Shown here: piece after piece, positions 39,719-53,253 of the stretch
Position numbering within the stretch: position 1 is the first letter of the stretch
How the letters are laid out: each line of letters opens with the position of its first letter
Source: Acinetobacter lanii
Lineage (GTDB): Bacteria > Pseudomonadota > Gammaproteobacteria > Pseudomonadales > Moraxellaceae
NCBI RefSeq assembly: GCF_011578285.1
Contig: NZ_CP049916.1
Span: 3,162,001-3,226,000, forward strand
Direction: 5' to 3'
DNA length: 64,000 nt
The notes under the pieces: generated by a model
The model's input: the letters and a program-made list of their open reading frames with translations, nothing else
Databases searched by the model: none
Told to the model about the DNA's origin: nothing
Program-made: the position numbers and the translations under genes

Positions 39719-40691
39719 ACCCGAATCCTGTTTAAGCCGATGACTCCATAATTTGAATTGTTGGCTTATTTTTATGGATCAGTTGATATGCACACAAGGA
39801 CGCGTAAATCCCTCCTAGAAATCCATGAACACTACGTGCTTTGCTTGTCACTAAATTGTACTGACCTTTCAATAAACTGAATAAAGTCTCTATCTTATTG
39901 CGCTGTTTTAAGTGATATTTATCTGACTCAGAAAGTTGTATAGCCTGCATATTTTTTCGATGATAGGTAATTAAATCAATGCCTTGCTCTTTTAATCTAA
40001 TCTTCAGTTCTTGACTAATATAGCCACGATCTCCATACAACTTTGCTTCCATCTCTTTAACGAGTCTCTCAACCATTTTTATGTCAGCAACATGTCCATT
40101 CGATAAAGCAGAACAAGCAATTTCCCCAAATTGGTTCATTGCAATGTGCAATTTACAGCCATAAAACCAGCCCATTGAACTTTTACCACGAGATGCAATT
40201 TTAGCTAAAGATTTATGGCGTTGAATACGTTGATTTTTACAAACTGGCAAAAGCGTTGAATCAATCCATAAATATTGTGTACCTTGGTCTTTCATCAGCA
40301 CCACATGTAAAGCGTGTAGAGCCAATTGGTGCATATTGATCAGATGAATCATCCTTTGATAGCAAGGCAAATACTTAAATAAATGGTTTTTATCTTCTTT
40401 TAACCAAATGAAAAATGCTTTGAAATTATTGAAATGAGAACATTTATACCAGATCGCGATAAAACAGATTTCTGAAATGGTTAAATGAGCAGTTCTGATT
40501 CTTAAGGAACGATTACTTTGCTTAAGAAAATTCCAATAGGTTGCTTCAAATTTGAGAAAGAAATCATCAATTAAGCAGAATAATTCGGTACTATTAAACA
40601 TCGGGACTAGAGTTGTGAGTTTTGTGTGGTAACTCAACTGATGGCTCTAGTCCTTCTATTTTTCAAGTCAATTTTTATCCGCGATTCAGGT
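39719..40691 (-). mobile_element. IS982-family insertion sequence, 973 bp
   Basis: Ends in imperfect inverted repeats: left ACCCGAATCC, right (minus strand) ACCTGAATCG. It holds one full transposase gene on the minus strand, is flanked by TAAATA duplications, and its length is normal for IS982 elements of Acinetobacter. No partner copy is in the window. The individual IS name is not assigned. Confidence 0.88.
39732..40601 (-). CDS. IS982-family transposase
   Basis: DDE transposase of the insertion sequence. 289 residues from MFNSTELFCLIDDF; a TTG frame 36 bases upstream is not preferred. The catalytic triad is apparent: Asp in YLWIDSTLLPVC (about 114), Asp in LYGDRGYISQ (about 191) and Glu in RNKIETLFSLLKGQY (about 238), the last two as in the family. 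The reading frame is complete, so the element may still be active. Confidence 0.9.
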   Translation of the reverse strand: MFNSTELFCLIDDFFLKFEATYWNFLKQSNRSLRIRTAHLTISEICFIAIWYKCSHFNNFKAFFIWLKEDKNHLFKYLPCYQRMIHLINMHQLALHALHVVLMKDQGTQYLWIDSTLLPVCKNQRIQRHKSLAKIASRGKSSMGWFYGCKLHIAMNQFGEIACSALSNGHVADIKMVERLVKEMEAKLYGDRGYISQELKIRLKEQGIDLITYHRKNMQAIQLSESDKYHLKQRNKIETLFSLLKGQYNLVTSKARSVHGFLGGIYASLCAYQLIHKNKPTIQIMESSA

Positions 40692-40697
40692 TAAATA
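40692..40697. repeat. Target-site duplication, right copy (TAAATA)
   Basis: Right-hand copy of the 6-base duplication flanking the IS982-family element. Confidence 0.85.
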
Positions 40698-41143
40698 AGT
40701 AATTAACATAAATTTTAGATTCAGAGAAAACATATGTATCGAAAGTTGATGCAACCCAATAAATTATAGAAATTATAAAAGCTAGTCGAGCCGACCAAAT
40801 TTCATTATTGAGTTCCGTATTTTCTAAACGTTTGTTAATCAGATCCCAATCGTCTTTATCAATGTCTTTACTAAAAAATTTACTAAAATGACTTATGATC
40901 ATCAGTATAAAAACTAGAACGCCAACTTGGTAAAATCCACTTAAAATGTAGTGGCGTAAACTTAGGAAACTCACGGCATTCTCATGCAAAGCCTGAAAAT
41001 ATGAGCACTCATATACAAAACCACACCACCCAAAAATAATTAATAAAAAAATTAACCATGTGAGCAATTTCTTCGATAAATCCATAATCATTCTTCAATA
41101 TATTAAAATTTCTAATAATTTTAAATATTTATCAGCATTTAAA

Positions 41144-41176
41144 GAAAATAAAAAGCCCCCTTATAGAGGCTCTTTA
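41144..41176 (-). terminator. Terminator of the AAHS transporter gene
   Basis: Imperfect stem AGCCTCT/AGGGGGCT on the minus strand followed by TTTTTATTTTC, just past the gene's stop. Confidence 0.55.
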
Positions 41177-41189
41177 AAACAATCTAAAT

Positions 41190-42539
41190 TTAAGCTTTAG
41201 CAATTGCTGGCTTTACAATACCAATCTGCTCAGGCTCATCTTCACGAGCAATTAACGCAACCGCAATTGCGGTAATCAATACAGGTAAACCCACCACCAT
41301 AAAGTTAATATACGCAGGTAAACTCATGCCCAAAAGCGCACCTATCAAAATTGGCCCCACAATCGCACCCATACGACCAATCGCAGATGACCAACCGATC
41401 CCAGTCGAACGCACCGCCAATGGATAGTACTGCGCCACATAGCTATACAACAACATTTGCGAACCAATAGACGCAGCACCCGCCAAGAATACCAATACAT
41501 ACAATACAGCTTGCGGAGGGTTAAAGCCCATTAAACTCATCACGATTGCACCCATGATGCCTAAACACATCAAGACAGGTTTTAAATGGAAACGATCTGC
41601 AAGAACACCACCACCCACGATTCCAACAACCGCACCCATATTCATCGCAAGCATGAACATCAGGCTATTATTCATCGAGTAACCTGCTGCCATCATTAAC
41701 TTTGGCAACCAACTGCTCAGTGCATACATGGTTAAAAGACAAGTGAAGAATGCAACCCAGAACAATAAGGTATTCGCCATACGACCACGTTTAAACAAGC
41801 TCACAACACTTGCAGACTCAGGCACTTCAACTTTATTCAGCTCAAATTCAGTCTGTTCAGAAATTTTAACTTCAGGCGCTAGACGACGCACAATTTCACG
41901 CGCTTCAGCATGTTTACTCTGCTGCACAATGAATGTTAAAGATTCAGGTAAAAACTTCCAGATCACAGGCAATAAAAACAGTGGAATGCCCGCAATAAAG
42001 AACATGATTTCCCAACCAAAATTTGGGGTAAATTGCGCACCCAAAAGTGCAGCCATTACACCACCCACCGCATAACCACTAAACATGGTGGTCACTAAGG
42101 TGCTGCGTTTGGTTGCAGGTGCATATTCCGAGGTCAACGCGACTAAGTTCGGCATCACACCGCCAATCCCTAAGCCTGCCAAGAAACGTAGAATGCCAAA
42201 TTCAGTCGGATTTGAAGCAAATCCACCGGCAAAGGTCAGACCGCTGAACAACACAATACAGATCATAATGACTTTCTTACGACCAATCTTATCGGCCAAA
42301 GAACCGAAAATCATCGCCCCAAACATCATACCTGCCAAAGCGGTACTTGCCAGCATCCCAGCTTGAACTGCGGATAATCCCCACTCCTGCATCAATAGGG
42401 GTAATACCACACCATTAATTGCTAAATCATAACCGTCAAAAAGAATAATCAATAAACACCATGCCACCACCTTAAAATGGAAAGAGGTAAATTTCGCATG
42501 ATCAATAATCTTATTTACATTCATTGTTTCCACATTCAT
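41190..42539 (-). CDS. Aromatic acid:proton symporter family MFS transporter (AAHS)
   Basis: 12-helix importer of the BenK/PcaK/VanK/MhpT group, 449 residues. Helix 1 has FDGYDLAINGVVLP, the DGYD motif of aromatic acid carriers; motif A GSLADKIGRKKVI is present, as is the late helix block VRSTGIGWSSAIGRMGAIVGP. Substrates of the group are benzoate, 4-hydroxybenzoate and similar compounds; no catabolic genes are beside it, so the substrate is open. In-frame ATGs at 42563, 42539 and 42524; 42539 has GGAGA 10 bases upstream. Confidence 0.87.
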   Translation of the reverse strand: MNVETMNVNKIIDHAKFTSFHFKVVAWCLLIILFDGYDLAINGVVLPLLMQEWGLSAVQAGMLASTALAGMMFGAMIFGSLADKIGRKKVIMICIVLFSGLTFAGGFASNPTEFGILRFLAGLGIGGVMPNLVALTSEYAPATKRSTLVTTMFSGYAVGGVMAALLGAQFTPNFGWEIMFFIAGIPLFLLPVIWKFLPESLTFIVQQSKHAEAREIVRRLAPEVKISEQTEFELNKVEVPESASVVSLFKRGRMANTLLFWVAFFTCLLTMYALSSWLPKLMMAAGYSMNNSLMFMLAMNMGAVVGIVGGGVLADRFHLKPVLMCLGIMGAIVMSLMGFNPPQAVLYVLVFLAGAASIGSQMLLYSYVAQYYPLAVRSTGIGWSSAIGRMGAIVGPILIGALLGMSLPAYINFMVVGLPVLITAIAVALIAREDEPEQIGIVKPAIAKA

Positions 42540-43361
42540 CAATGCTTGTCTCCATTTAAGCATGTCTTAACAATCACACTATTTTTGTAGTTTGATGCGT
42601 ATTTCAGCAGAGTAAATGAATGTTCTATAGCATCGCTATAAGACTAAAGATGGACAGAAAATTTACTTATAAGCAATTGTTTATTAATAATATTTAACAT
42701 AAAAATTTAATGATATTTTTCAACTTTTGAATGGCATTAAATTCAATAATTCAGGAGGTATTAAATCATTAAATATCAGTTTTTAATGTTCAAATTATTG
42801 GATGGTGACTATTGCTCATAGAATGAAAAAATGATTTAAGTCTGTAAAACAATCAAAATTTAAATCATATAAAGAAATTAAGACTTAATAACGATTAATA
42901 TAGGATTTAAATTAAATATAATATTTTGTAATGCTGGTTTAATTATCTTTATTCTATTCAAATATCGCTTATTTAATATTCATAGTGAAGAATAATTAAT
43001 ATATAACACTCAAGCGTAATTGTTTTTTATGGCCAAATTTATTCTTCCAAATAGCCCAATAGGACTAGATCAATGGTGTCTTCAGTCAATCATTAATTAA
43101 ATACATTTAGATATTGTGAACATCAAATCGGCTTAATTTTATAAACAAAAACAGATGAATTTGTGGAAAATATTGAAAATTAAGTTTATTAAACCAATTC
43201 TACCGCTTAACTAACGGATCTGAATGAAAATAGCCTTGTTATTATAACGAGATTAACGCATACAAGATCGTTTTAATTAAATATTAGCTTTTGTTTAAGC
43301 TTAGACGTTGAGTTTAAGCTTGGTTTTTTCTTTCATCTTTATGTTGATTTAATTCACGCAT
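42540..43361. other. AT-rich intergenic region between AAHS gene and rRNA operon
   Basis: About 820 bases, strongly AT-rich. It contains the upstream region of the AAHS gene but no coding frame, repeat or structured RNA that I can support. Such gaps downstream of rRNA operons are common in Acinetobacter. Confidence 0.5.
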
Positions 43362-43396
43362 AAAAAAACACCCTGATGCTTGATCAGGGTGTTTTC
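43362..43396 (-). terminator. Terminator of the rRNA operon
   Basis: AAAACACCCTGATCA/TGATCAGGGTGTTTT-type stem (loop AGCA on the minus strand) followed by T-run, starting about 11 bases past the 5S gene. Confidence 0.9.
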
Positions 43397-43406
43397 GAAT
43401 TAATGA

Positions 43407-43520
43407 GCTGGCGATGACTTACTCTCACATGGGTAACCCCACACTACCATCAGCGCTAAGAGGTTTCACTTCTGAGTTCGGGAAGGGATCAGGTGGTTCA
43501 CTCTTGCTATTGTCGCCAGC
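43407..43520 (-). rRNA. rrf: 5S ribosomal RNA
   Basis: Minus-strand sequence begins GCTGGCGAC and ends GTCATCGCCAGC, pairing to form helix I. Internal CCCGAACTCAGAAGTGAAAC is the conserved loop region. 114 bases, normal. Confidence 0.95.
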
Positions 43521-43699
43521 ACAACTGTTTATGGACTTGTTCGGGTCTTATCTAACTGCTTTGCAGTGTTTGCCGTACTTTGTACCAAATGAGTTATTAA
43601 CAGAAGTACTTGAATTGAATTAAGTTTGCTTAGTTTAACTAGCTTGATCACTAAATCAAGATGTTTTGCAGAATATCGAATCAACTGATGCTTTATACA

Positions 43700-43721
43700 A
43701 CAACTGTTTGGGTGTTGTATA

Positions 43722-43727
<6 letters not shown>
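43700..43727. repeat. 23S processing stem, 3' side
   Basis: CAACTGTTTGGGTGTTGTATAGTCAAG pairs, with two mismatches or gaps, with the matching stretch at 46607-46632. Together they close the long RNase III stem around 23S rRNA. Confidence 0.8.
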
Positions 43728-46606
<2,879 letters not shown>

Positions 46607-46612
<6 letters not shown>

Positions 46613-46632
46613 TATACAACCCCAAACAGTCG
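46607..46632. repeat. 23S processing stem, 5' side
   Basis: CTTGACTATACAACCCCAAACAGTCG, complementary to the stretch at 43700-43727; the RNase III processing stem of 23S rRNA. Confidence 0.8.
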
Positions 46633-47052
46633 TTAACCCTTACAAGCGGGGTTAGCAACAGAACATGTCTTTCAACACGCTCATACAGTTGGCGTCTGTG
46701 CATTTAAGCACTGTACAGCTTCAATTAGATTCATATACCAAAACGCTTGATTCAGTTAATTTCGCTAGTTCTCATTTCAATCACTTCAACAATCAATCTT
46801 ACGATTTCTTGTTTCCGCTTTTGGAATAAGTTAAACAATTAATTTCAACTCAAATATATTCTGTTAATGATTGTCTACGTCCTCATCGGAGCGTAGCAAC
46901 TGTGATAAATCACAGAAGTTAACAAGACGCGCATTATACGCAGTTTCTTACTAATTTCTATAATCTAACCAACTGATCGCTTACTCAGTGCTCGAAGTAT
47001 AACTTCTCGCTTAAATTTTAAGGAAAAGCAGTGCTTTTCTGATCTTAAAATT

Positions 47053-47128
47053 TGGTGGAGACTAGGAGAGTCGAACTCCTGACCTCCTGCGTGCAAAGCA
47101 GGCGCTCTACCAACTAAGCTAAGTCCCC
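47053..47128 (-). tRNA. tRNA-Ala (TGC)
   Basis: 76 bases in the 16S-23S spacer. Acceptor GGGGACT/AGTCTCC, D-loop AGTTGGTAGAGC, anticodon loop TTTGCAC with anticodon TGC, TTCGACTC T-loop and encoded CCA. Confidence 0.96.
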
Positions 47129-47201
47129 AGCTTATCATATAGATTCGATATATCTTCTGTTCTGTTCGCTTCAGTATTTTCATACTGCGTTAGTCAGATA
47201 G

Positions 47202-47278
<77 letters not shown>

Positions 47279-47339
47279 TCAGATACATCTTCATGAAGAA
47301 CAACTTGTTGTGGATTCTTACCGATCGTCAATCTTTCGT

Positions 47340-48876
<1,537 letters not shown>

Positions 48877-49079
48877 AATATTGCTTAGCGCCTTAAAGGG
48901 CGCCAATCTTGGCTCATCAATTTTCTGACAAATATTTCTCAAATAAACTTCGAGTAATTTCTACCATCAATCAATGAAAATAATTTCGATCAATCAACCA
49001 GTAAAAATCCACACAAGTTGTTCTTCATAATCTCTTAATGATCTTCTCAATGCTTCGTCAGCATCAAGCTAGGTCGGCT

Positions 49080-49107
49080 ATATTACTCTAAATCTCTAAA
49101 GAGTCAA
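49080..49107 (-). promoter_or_regulatory. rRNA operon promoter, inner (P2)
   Basis: Minus strand TTGACT (49102-49107), 16-base spacer, TAATAT (49080-49085) followed by AGCCGACC. Good match to the sigma-70 consensus. Confidence 0.75.
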
Positions 49108-49219
49108 CCAGTAATTCAAATTATTTTCAAACTTTCTTTCTAAAACCCAACTCAACCAATCTTAGTTAAGTCACTGTTTTATCAGAAGTTTTAATCTTCA
49201 TCACCGCCGATGGATGTGC

Positions 49220-49247
49220 ATTCTACAGGATTTCAGAGGGGTTGCAA
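49220..49247 (-). promoter_or_regulatory. rRNA operon promoter, outer (P1)
   Basis: Minus strand TTGCAA (49242-49247), 16-base spacer, TAGAAT (49220-49225), preceded by an A/T-rich tract and followed by GCACATCC. Short spacers and a GC-rich start region are typical of rRNA promoters. Confidence 0.75.
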
Positions 49248-49345
49248 GCCTTTTTAAAAAATTATTATTCTGCATGCCTACTTAACAATCAACACAAATA
49301 TTAAGTATTTGAAAAATAATGAATATTTATTTTAAAAATATTTGA

Positions 49346-49969
49346 TTATTCATTTTCTTTTTCTAAGTAAGCCAAAATCATGGCACTCAATTCTTTCTTA
49401 AGTTGTTGTTCTGAAATAAGAAAATCATTATTACTCACATAGCGCATCATGGTGAATAAGGTACTGTTGATAATGACAAATGATTTATGTTTCAGCGTTT
49501 CGAAATTCCAATGCGGATAAAAGCGGTTAAATACATACAATCCAAGCTCGACAAAATGCTTCTGTAAAATTTGCGCGGCTTCAGAATGGTTATAACCATG
49601 CCAGTGTTTGAGTACTTCTATATAGAAACCATTATCTTCTCGCATCACATCAAAACCGAATTGGAGACTCAGTGTTACCAACTCTTTTAAACTGAGCTGT
49701 TCTTGGGTCATCGCCATTTGTTTTAAGGTCAATCCCAATTGATCGCTTTTACGGCGCAGTAATTCCAAGATAATTTGATCTTTATTTTCAAAGTACTGAT
49801 AAATCGAACCGACACTGACCCCTGACTTTTCCGATATTTTCGGTGTGGTCACCTGCATTAAGCCCATTTCAGCCACACAAAGTTGGGTCGCTTCTAATAT
49901 GGTATCGACAATCAGTTTCGCGCGTTGTTGTTGGGGTTGTTTTCTCATTGGCATTAATCTCATAGCCAT
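49346..49969 (-). CDS. TetR family transcriptional regulator
   Basis: 207 residues. N-terminal helix-turn-helix: TPKISEKSGVSVGSIYQYFENKDQIILELL (about residues 42-71), with a basic leader KQPQQQRAKL before it. The C-terminal ligand domain is helical and not assignable. Several in-frame ATGs exist near the start (49969, 49963, 49954, 49948); none has a clear ribosome site. Divergent from the MpaB-type gene, which it probably regulates. Confidence 0.88.
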   Translation of the reverse strand: MAMRLMPMRKQPQQQRAKLIVDTILEATQLCVAEMGLMQVTTPKISEKSGVSVGSIYQYFENKDQIILELLRRKSDQLGLTLKQMAMTQEQLSLKELVTLSLQFGFDVMREDNGFYIEVLKHWHGYNHSEAAQILQKHFVELGLYVFNRFYPHWNFETLKHKSFVIINSTLFTMMRYVSNNDFLISEQQLKKELSAMILAYLEKENE

Positions 49970-50033
49970 TGGTTTTGGCTGTTTATTTTTATCGTTTCAA
50001 CCCTTGGTCACTCATTACAAAAATGCGAATTGA

Positions 50034-50053
50034 ATGCGAATAAATATTCATAT
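50034..50053. promoter_or_regulatory. Imperfect palindrome, possible TetR operator
   Basis: ATGCGAATA...TATTCATAT is an imperfect inverted repeat in the short gap between the divergent TetR and MpaB genes. A direct repeat TGCGAAT also occurs just left of it (50024 and 50035). Confidence 0.35.
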
Positions 50054-50090
50054 TAGTCTTTGGTTAAACCATAATCAGGCGAGCATTAAC

Positions 50091-51299
50091 ATGTCAAATA
50101 TAAAAACTCCAAAACGTATGGCCTCGTTTGAAAAGATGAGCCAAAGTGATCTGTTATCCAAACTACTGAATCGTTTTACTGATCAAAACCTCATTCCCAC
50201 TTACGCTGAATATCTAGCGTTAAATGACAGTATGTATCAAGGCGATGAACCGATGGATAAAGTAATGACTTGGGTGATGACCAACCCGCGTCAAAACCGT
50301 AAATATTTTGAAACAGCGCTGTATCAAGGTTTAGATCATTTACCGCATGAGATTCCTGAACTGACTGCATTTTTTAAACTGGTGGAATCTCCGCCTGAAT
50401 GGCTTGATCCACAAAAGATGAAGACCGCCATTCAATTTACCCATCGTTTGGGCGCTAACAGCACTTTTGTACTACGAGATGTCGCATTGATGACCGGTTA
50501 TCAATTTCCGGGCTTTAACCAACCGCTAATTTTGACAGGCGCCCTCAGCAAATATGCAGGTAAACGCTTGGCTGAAACCCATAAATGGTGGCTGGATGTG
50601 AATCAAGAAAATAGCTTTGACCGTTTTAATGCGGGGTTCACTTCCACCATTTTCGTGCGCTTTATTCATTCATTAGTACGTTACCAACTGAATAAATCTA
50701 AAGAGTGGGATACAGACACTTGGGGCATCCCAATTAATCAATTTGACCAAGCACTGACCAATGTGGCCTTTAGCGGTGTACTGTTATTAGGCATACGTGG
50801 CTTGGGCATTTTCCCCAATAAAGCCGAAGTCGATGCGATCATGCATTTTTGGAAATATGCTGGTTGGCTCATGGGCGTGAGTGAGCAATGGCTGATTGAT
50901 AAAGAACCAGAAGCATGGAAGCTATTACAATGGATGAACTATGCCCACCCTCAAGTAGATGACAGTAGTCGTGCTTTAGCCGTGAGCTTGTCGAAAGAAC
51001 CATTTGAACGCGAATACAAACATTTTAATCGCTTCTTACAAAAGAAAGCCTACCAGAACCATTTGGATATTACCCAGTTGTTCTTAGGGCGTAAAAAAAT
51101 GAAAAATCTCGGTTTAAAGACTCGCCCTGTGGCGTGGTATCCGTTTTATCTGATGGCCAAAAATACCGTGATTTATAATAGTGCAAAGCATATTGATCGT
51201 TTAAATCAGTATTTACAGAAAAAAGGACGTGCCGAACAAGAATATGCGCTAGAGCTGTATAAGAATGCAGGCAAACAATTGGCGAGTATGCATCAGTAA
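50091..51299 (+). CDS. MpaB-type oxygenase domain protein (DUF2236)
   Basis: 402 residues from MSNIKTPKRM. The DUF2236/MpaB domain is read from HRLGANSTFVLRDVALMTGYQFPGFNQPLILTGAL through TSTIFVRFIHSLVRYQLNKS to WKYAGWLMGVSEQWL, where conserved His residues would bind heme in latex-clearing-type relatives. Many Acinetobacter genomes have such a gene beside a TetR gene. An earlier ATG at 50034 overlaps a likely operator, so 50091 is preferred. The reaction is unknown. Confidence 0.8.
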   Translation: MSNIKTPKRMASFEKMSQSDLLSKLLNRFTDQNLIPTYAEYLALNDSMYQGDEPMDKVMTWVMTNPRQNRKYFETALYQGLDHLPHEIPELTAFFKLVESPPEWLDPQKMKTAIQFTHRLGANSTFVLRDVALMTGYQFPGFNQPLILTGALSKYAGKRLAETHKWWLDVNQENSFDRFNAGFTSTIFVRFIHSLVRYQLNKSKEWDTDTWGIPINQFDQALTNVAFSGVLLLGIRGLGIFPNKAEVDAIMHFWKYAGWLMGVSEQWLIDKEPEAWKLLQWMNYAHPQVDDSSRALAVSLSKEPFEREYKHFNRFLQKKAYQNHLDITQLFLGRKKMKNLGLKTRPVAWYPFYLMAKNTVIYNSAKHIDRLNQYLQKKGRAEQEYALELYKNAGKQLASMHQ

Positions 51300-51319
51300 G
51301 TCTTGAAAAATGCGTATTT

Positions 51320-51353
51320 TAAAAACAATACAGCCCAATCAAATTGGGCTGTA
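51320..51353 (-). terminator. Terminator of def
   Basis: Stem CAGCCCAAT/ATTGGGCTG with a 5-base loop; on the minus strand TATTGTTTTT follows. It may also stop the MpaB transcript from the other side, with a poorer T-run. Confidence 0.65.
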
Positions 51354-51402
51354 TGTTGGATCAGATTCAAGCTTGATCTCTACATCAAGCAACTGTTCAG
51401 CA

Positions 51403-51933
51403 TTAACGCTTCACAGGCACTTTTTGCTTTTCACGCTGACGGGTAATTTTCTCTACCTTATCACGCGCACGTTGACGTTTTAAAGGCGATAAATAGTCCA
51501 CAAATAACTTACCATCTAAGTGGTCCATTTCATGTTGAATACACACCGCCAATAAGCCATCTGCTTCCATTTCAAAGGCTTTACCATCTAGACCAAGTGC
51601 GTTGATTTTCACACGTGACGGACGTTCAACTTTATCGTATATTTGAGGAACAGATAAACAGCCCTCTTCATACGGTTGAGTTTCTTCCGTTAATGGAGTG
51701 ACTTTGGGGTTAATAAAAACCATCGGTTGATTTTTATCTTCAGACAAGTCCATGACAATCAGCTGAATATGATGATCGACCTGCGTTGCTGCTAGACCAA
51801 TACCTGGCGCTTCATACATGGTTTCAAACATGTCTGCTGCAAGCTGACGAATTTCGTCATTTACTTCAGCGACAGGTTTTGCAATGGTACGCAAACGGGG
51901 ATCAGGAAAACTTAAAATAGGTAATAAGGCCAT
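51403..51933 (-). CDS. def: Peptide deformylase
   Basis: Metal-dependent removal of the formyl group from nascent proteins. 176 residues from MALLPILSF, with GAGGAG before ATG 51933; a GTG 12 bases upstream is less likely. All three motifs are present: [10 protein letters not shown] (44-53), EGCLSVP with Cys92, and QHEMDHLDG with His134 and His138. fmt is not adjacent in this window. It is divergent from lysM-dprA. Confidence 0.96.
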   Translation of the reverse strand: MALLPILSFPDPRLRTIAKPVAEVNDEIRQLAADMFETMYEAPGIGLAATQVDHHIQLIVMDLSEDKNQPMVFINPKVTPLTEETQPYEEGCLSVPQIYDKVERPSRVKINALGLDGKAFEMEADGLLAVCIQHEMDHLDGKLFVDYLSPLKRQRARDKVEKITRQREKQKVPVKR

Positions 51934-52055
51934 GCTGCTCCTCACTGGCTATGCCATTGATCTTAAAAACTAAATGAAGTGGGTGCTTCATTAAATAATA
52001 CGTGTAATATAGGTATTATAGCGCAAATAGATACATAATTTTAGGAATTATGATA

Positions 52056-53216
52056 ATGAAAAAGCTTTTCACTGGCACACCTCCTTTACGTGCCTCGGGG
52101 TTTAAAAAACACTGTGTTGCGCTGGCAATTTGCATGAGCGCTGGACTGTTCACTACTCAAATAATACATGCCAGTCCAAACAACACACCTCCTGCTTTAA
52201 AAGCCAGTGCACCGAATGTGTATATCGTGAAAAAAGGCGATACGCTTTGGGATATTTCAGGCAAATTTTTAAGATCCCCTTGGCGTTGGAAAGAGATTTG
52301 GGCGAGCAATCGTCATGTGAAAAACCCACACTGGATTTATCCAGGTGACCGCTTGTTATTGTGTACTTTGGACGGTCGCCCGCTGATTGGTAAAGATGAA
52401 GGCGATGGCTGTGAAGGTGTGATTCGTCGTCATCGTGGTGGGACATCATTGCAACCGCAAGTACGTGTCGAGTCACTCAACAACACCATTCCGATCATTC
52501 CACTGTCACAAATTGAACAATGGCTGGATCATGGTCTGATTTTGTCACCCGAGTCGATTCAAAGTACGCCCTATATTTTAGGTTCAGCGGATAATCGTGT
52601 GATTACTGGCAAAGGTCAAACGGTATACGTGCGTGGGAATGGCATCGAGGTTGGACAGAATTACGGCGTGTTCCGCGAGTCTGAACCGTATACCATCATC
52701 GACCATACCGGCAAACGCCCAGTGAAAGTGGTAAAAGCAGTCGAATTGGTGGAAGTGGCAGCCGGCACTGCGGTTGCGAGCGAAAATGATGTCACCACCT
52801 TAGAACTCACAGATAGCTTTAATGCTGAAGTGCGCAGTGGTGATCATGTCTTGCCACGTTATAACCCAGAATTGCCAAGTCTGTTTTTCCCGACCGCAAC
52901 CAACGATATTGTTGAAGGTGGTCAAATTGTCCGTGTCATGGGCTCAATTGGTACAGCTGCACAGCGTAGCGTGGTGACGCTCGATCGCGGTGCAGTGCAC
53001 GGTGCAAAAACTGGGCATGTGTTAAGTATTTTCCAACAAGGCGAAGTGGTGCGTGACCCGAAAACCAAAGAAGCGATTAAGTTGCCCAATCAACGTGTTG
53101 GTAATTTGATGATCTTCAAAACTTTCGATCAATACAGCTATGCCTATGTACTGGATAGTTCATTGCCGATTAAAGTCGGTGCATCAGTACAAGCCCCTGC
53201 CATCGCAGAAAATTAA
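52056..53216 (+). CDS. LysM domain exported protein
   Basis: 386 residues. Signal peptide ending near IHASPN (residue about 38-40). A LysM peptidoglycan-binding domain follows: VYIVKKGDTLWDISGKFLRSPWRWKEIW to NPHWIYPGDRL (about residues 53-100). The remaining 280 residues form no recognised catalytic domain. ATG 52056 has AGGA 9 bases upstream. It is followed by dprA and tsaC, an arrangement common in gammaproteobacteria, where it is thought to act in the envelope. Confidence 0.87.
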   Translation: MKKLFTGTPPLRASGFKKHCVALAICMSAGLFTTQIIHASPNNTPPALKASAPNVYIVKKGDTLWDISGKFLRSPWRWKEIWASNRHVKNPHWIYPGDRLLLCTLDGRPLIGKDEGDGCEGVIRRHRGGTSLQPQVRVESLNNTIPIIPLSQIEQWLDHGLILSPESIQSTPYILGSADNRVITGKGQTVYVRGNGIEVGQNYGVFRESEPYTIIDHTGKRPVKVVKAVELVEVAAGTAVASENDVTTLELTDSFNAEVRSGDHVLPRYNPELPSLFFPTATNDIVEGGQIVRVMGSIGTAAQRSVVTLDRGAVHGAKTGHVLSIFQQGEVVRDPKTKEAIKLPNQRVGNLMIFKTFDQYSYAYVLDSSLPIKVGASVQAPAIAEN

Positions 53217-53253
53217 TCAAGCTAAAGCTTGGGTTTAACTATGGACAAACACT

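Larger units (their letters stand above)
39426..41091 (-). pseudogene. Hypothetical membrane protein gene split by an IS982-family element
   Basis: The N-terminal part (about 133 codons, 41085/41091 to 40692) ends VNYLF and then runs into the element and a stop. The C-terminal part (39426-39712) continues in the same frame with IIFIVSSFFIIPLL to GQAKSALMNNLNKGLI and ENVISNFEY. Removing 39719-40691 and one copy of the 6-base duplication gives a single frame of 228 codons with about five or six hydrophobic segments. ATG 41085 (GAAG 7 bases upstream) is the likelier start. Not recognised as a known family; the intact protein would sit in the inner membrane. The flanks keep their frame without other decay, so the insertion is recent. 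Confidence 0.85.
48877..49345 (-). other. rRNA leader and upstream region
   Basis: Leader of the rRNA operon with two promoters (listed separately), a boxA-like TGACTCTTTAGA sequence overlapping the inner promoter region, and pairing partners of the 16S processing stem (long complementarity with 47281-47339, e.g. GAAGAACAACTTG). Upstream of the outer promoter is an AT-rich UP-element-like tract (49251-49275). Confidence 0.7.

Noticed and set aside
40637..40691. Longer TTG start of the transposase
   Set aside because: The extra residues lie in the terminal region of the element and the ATG at 40601 matches the family start.
46965..47183. 72-codon frame across the spacer tRNA
   Set aside because: It overlaps tRNA-Ala and its ends are not coding-like.
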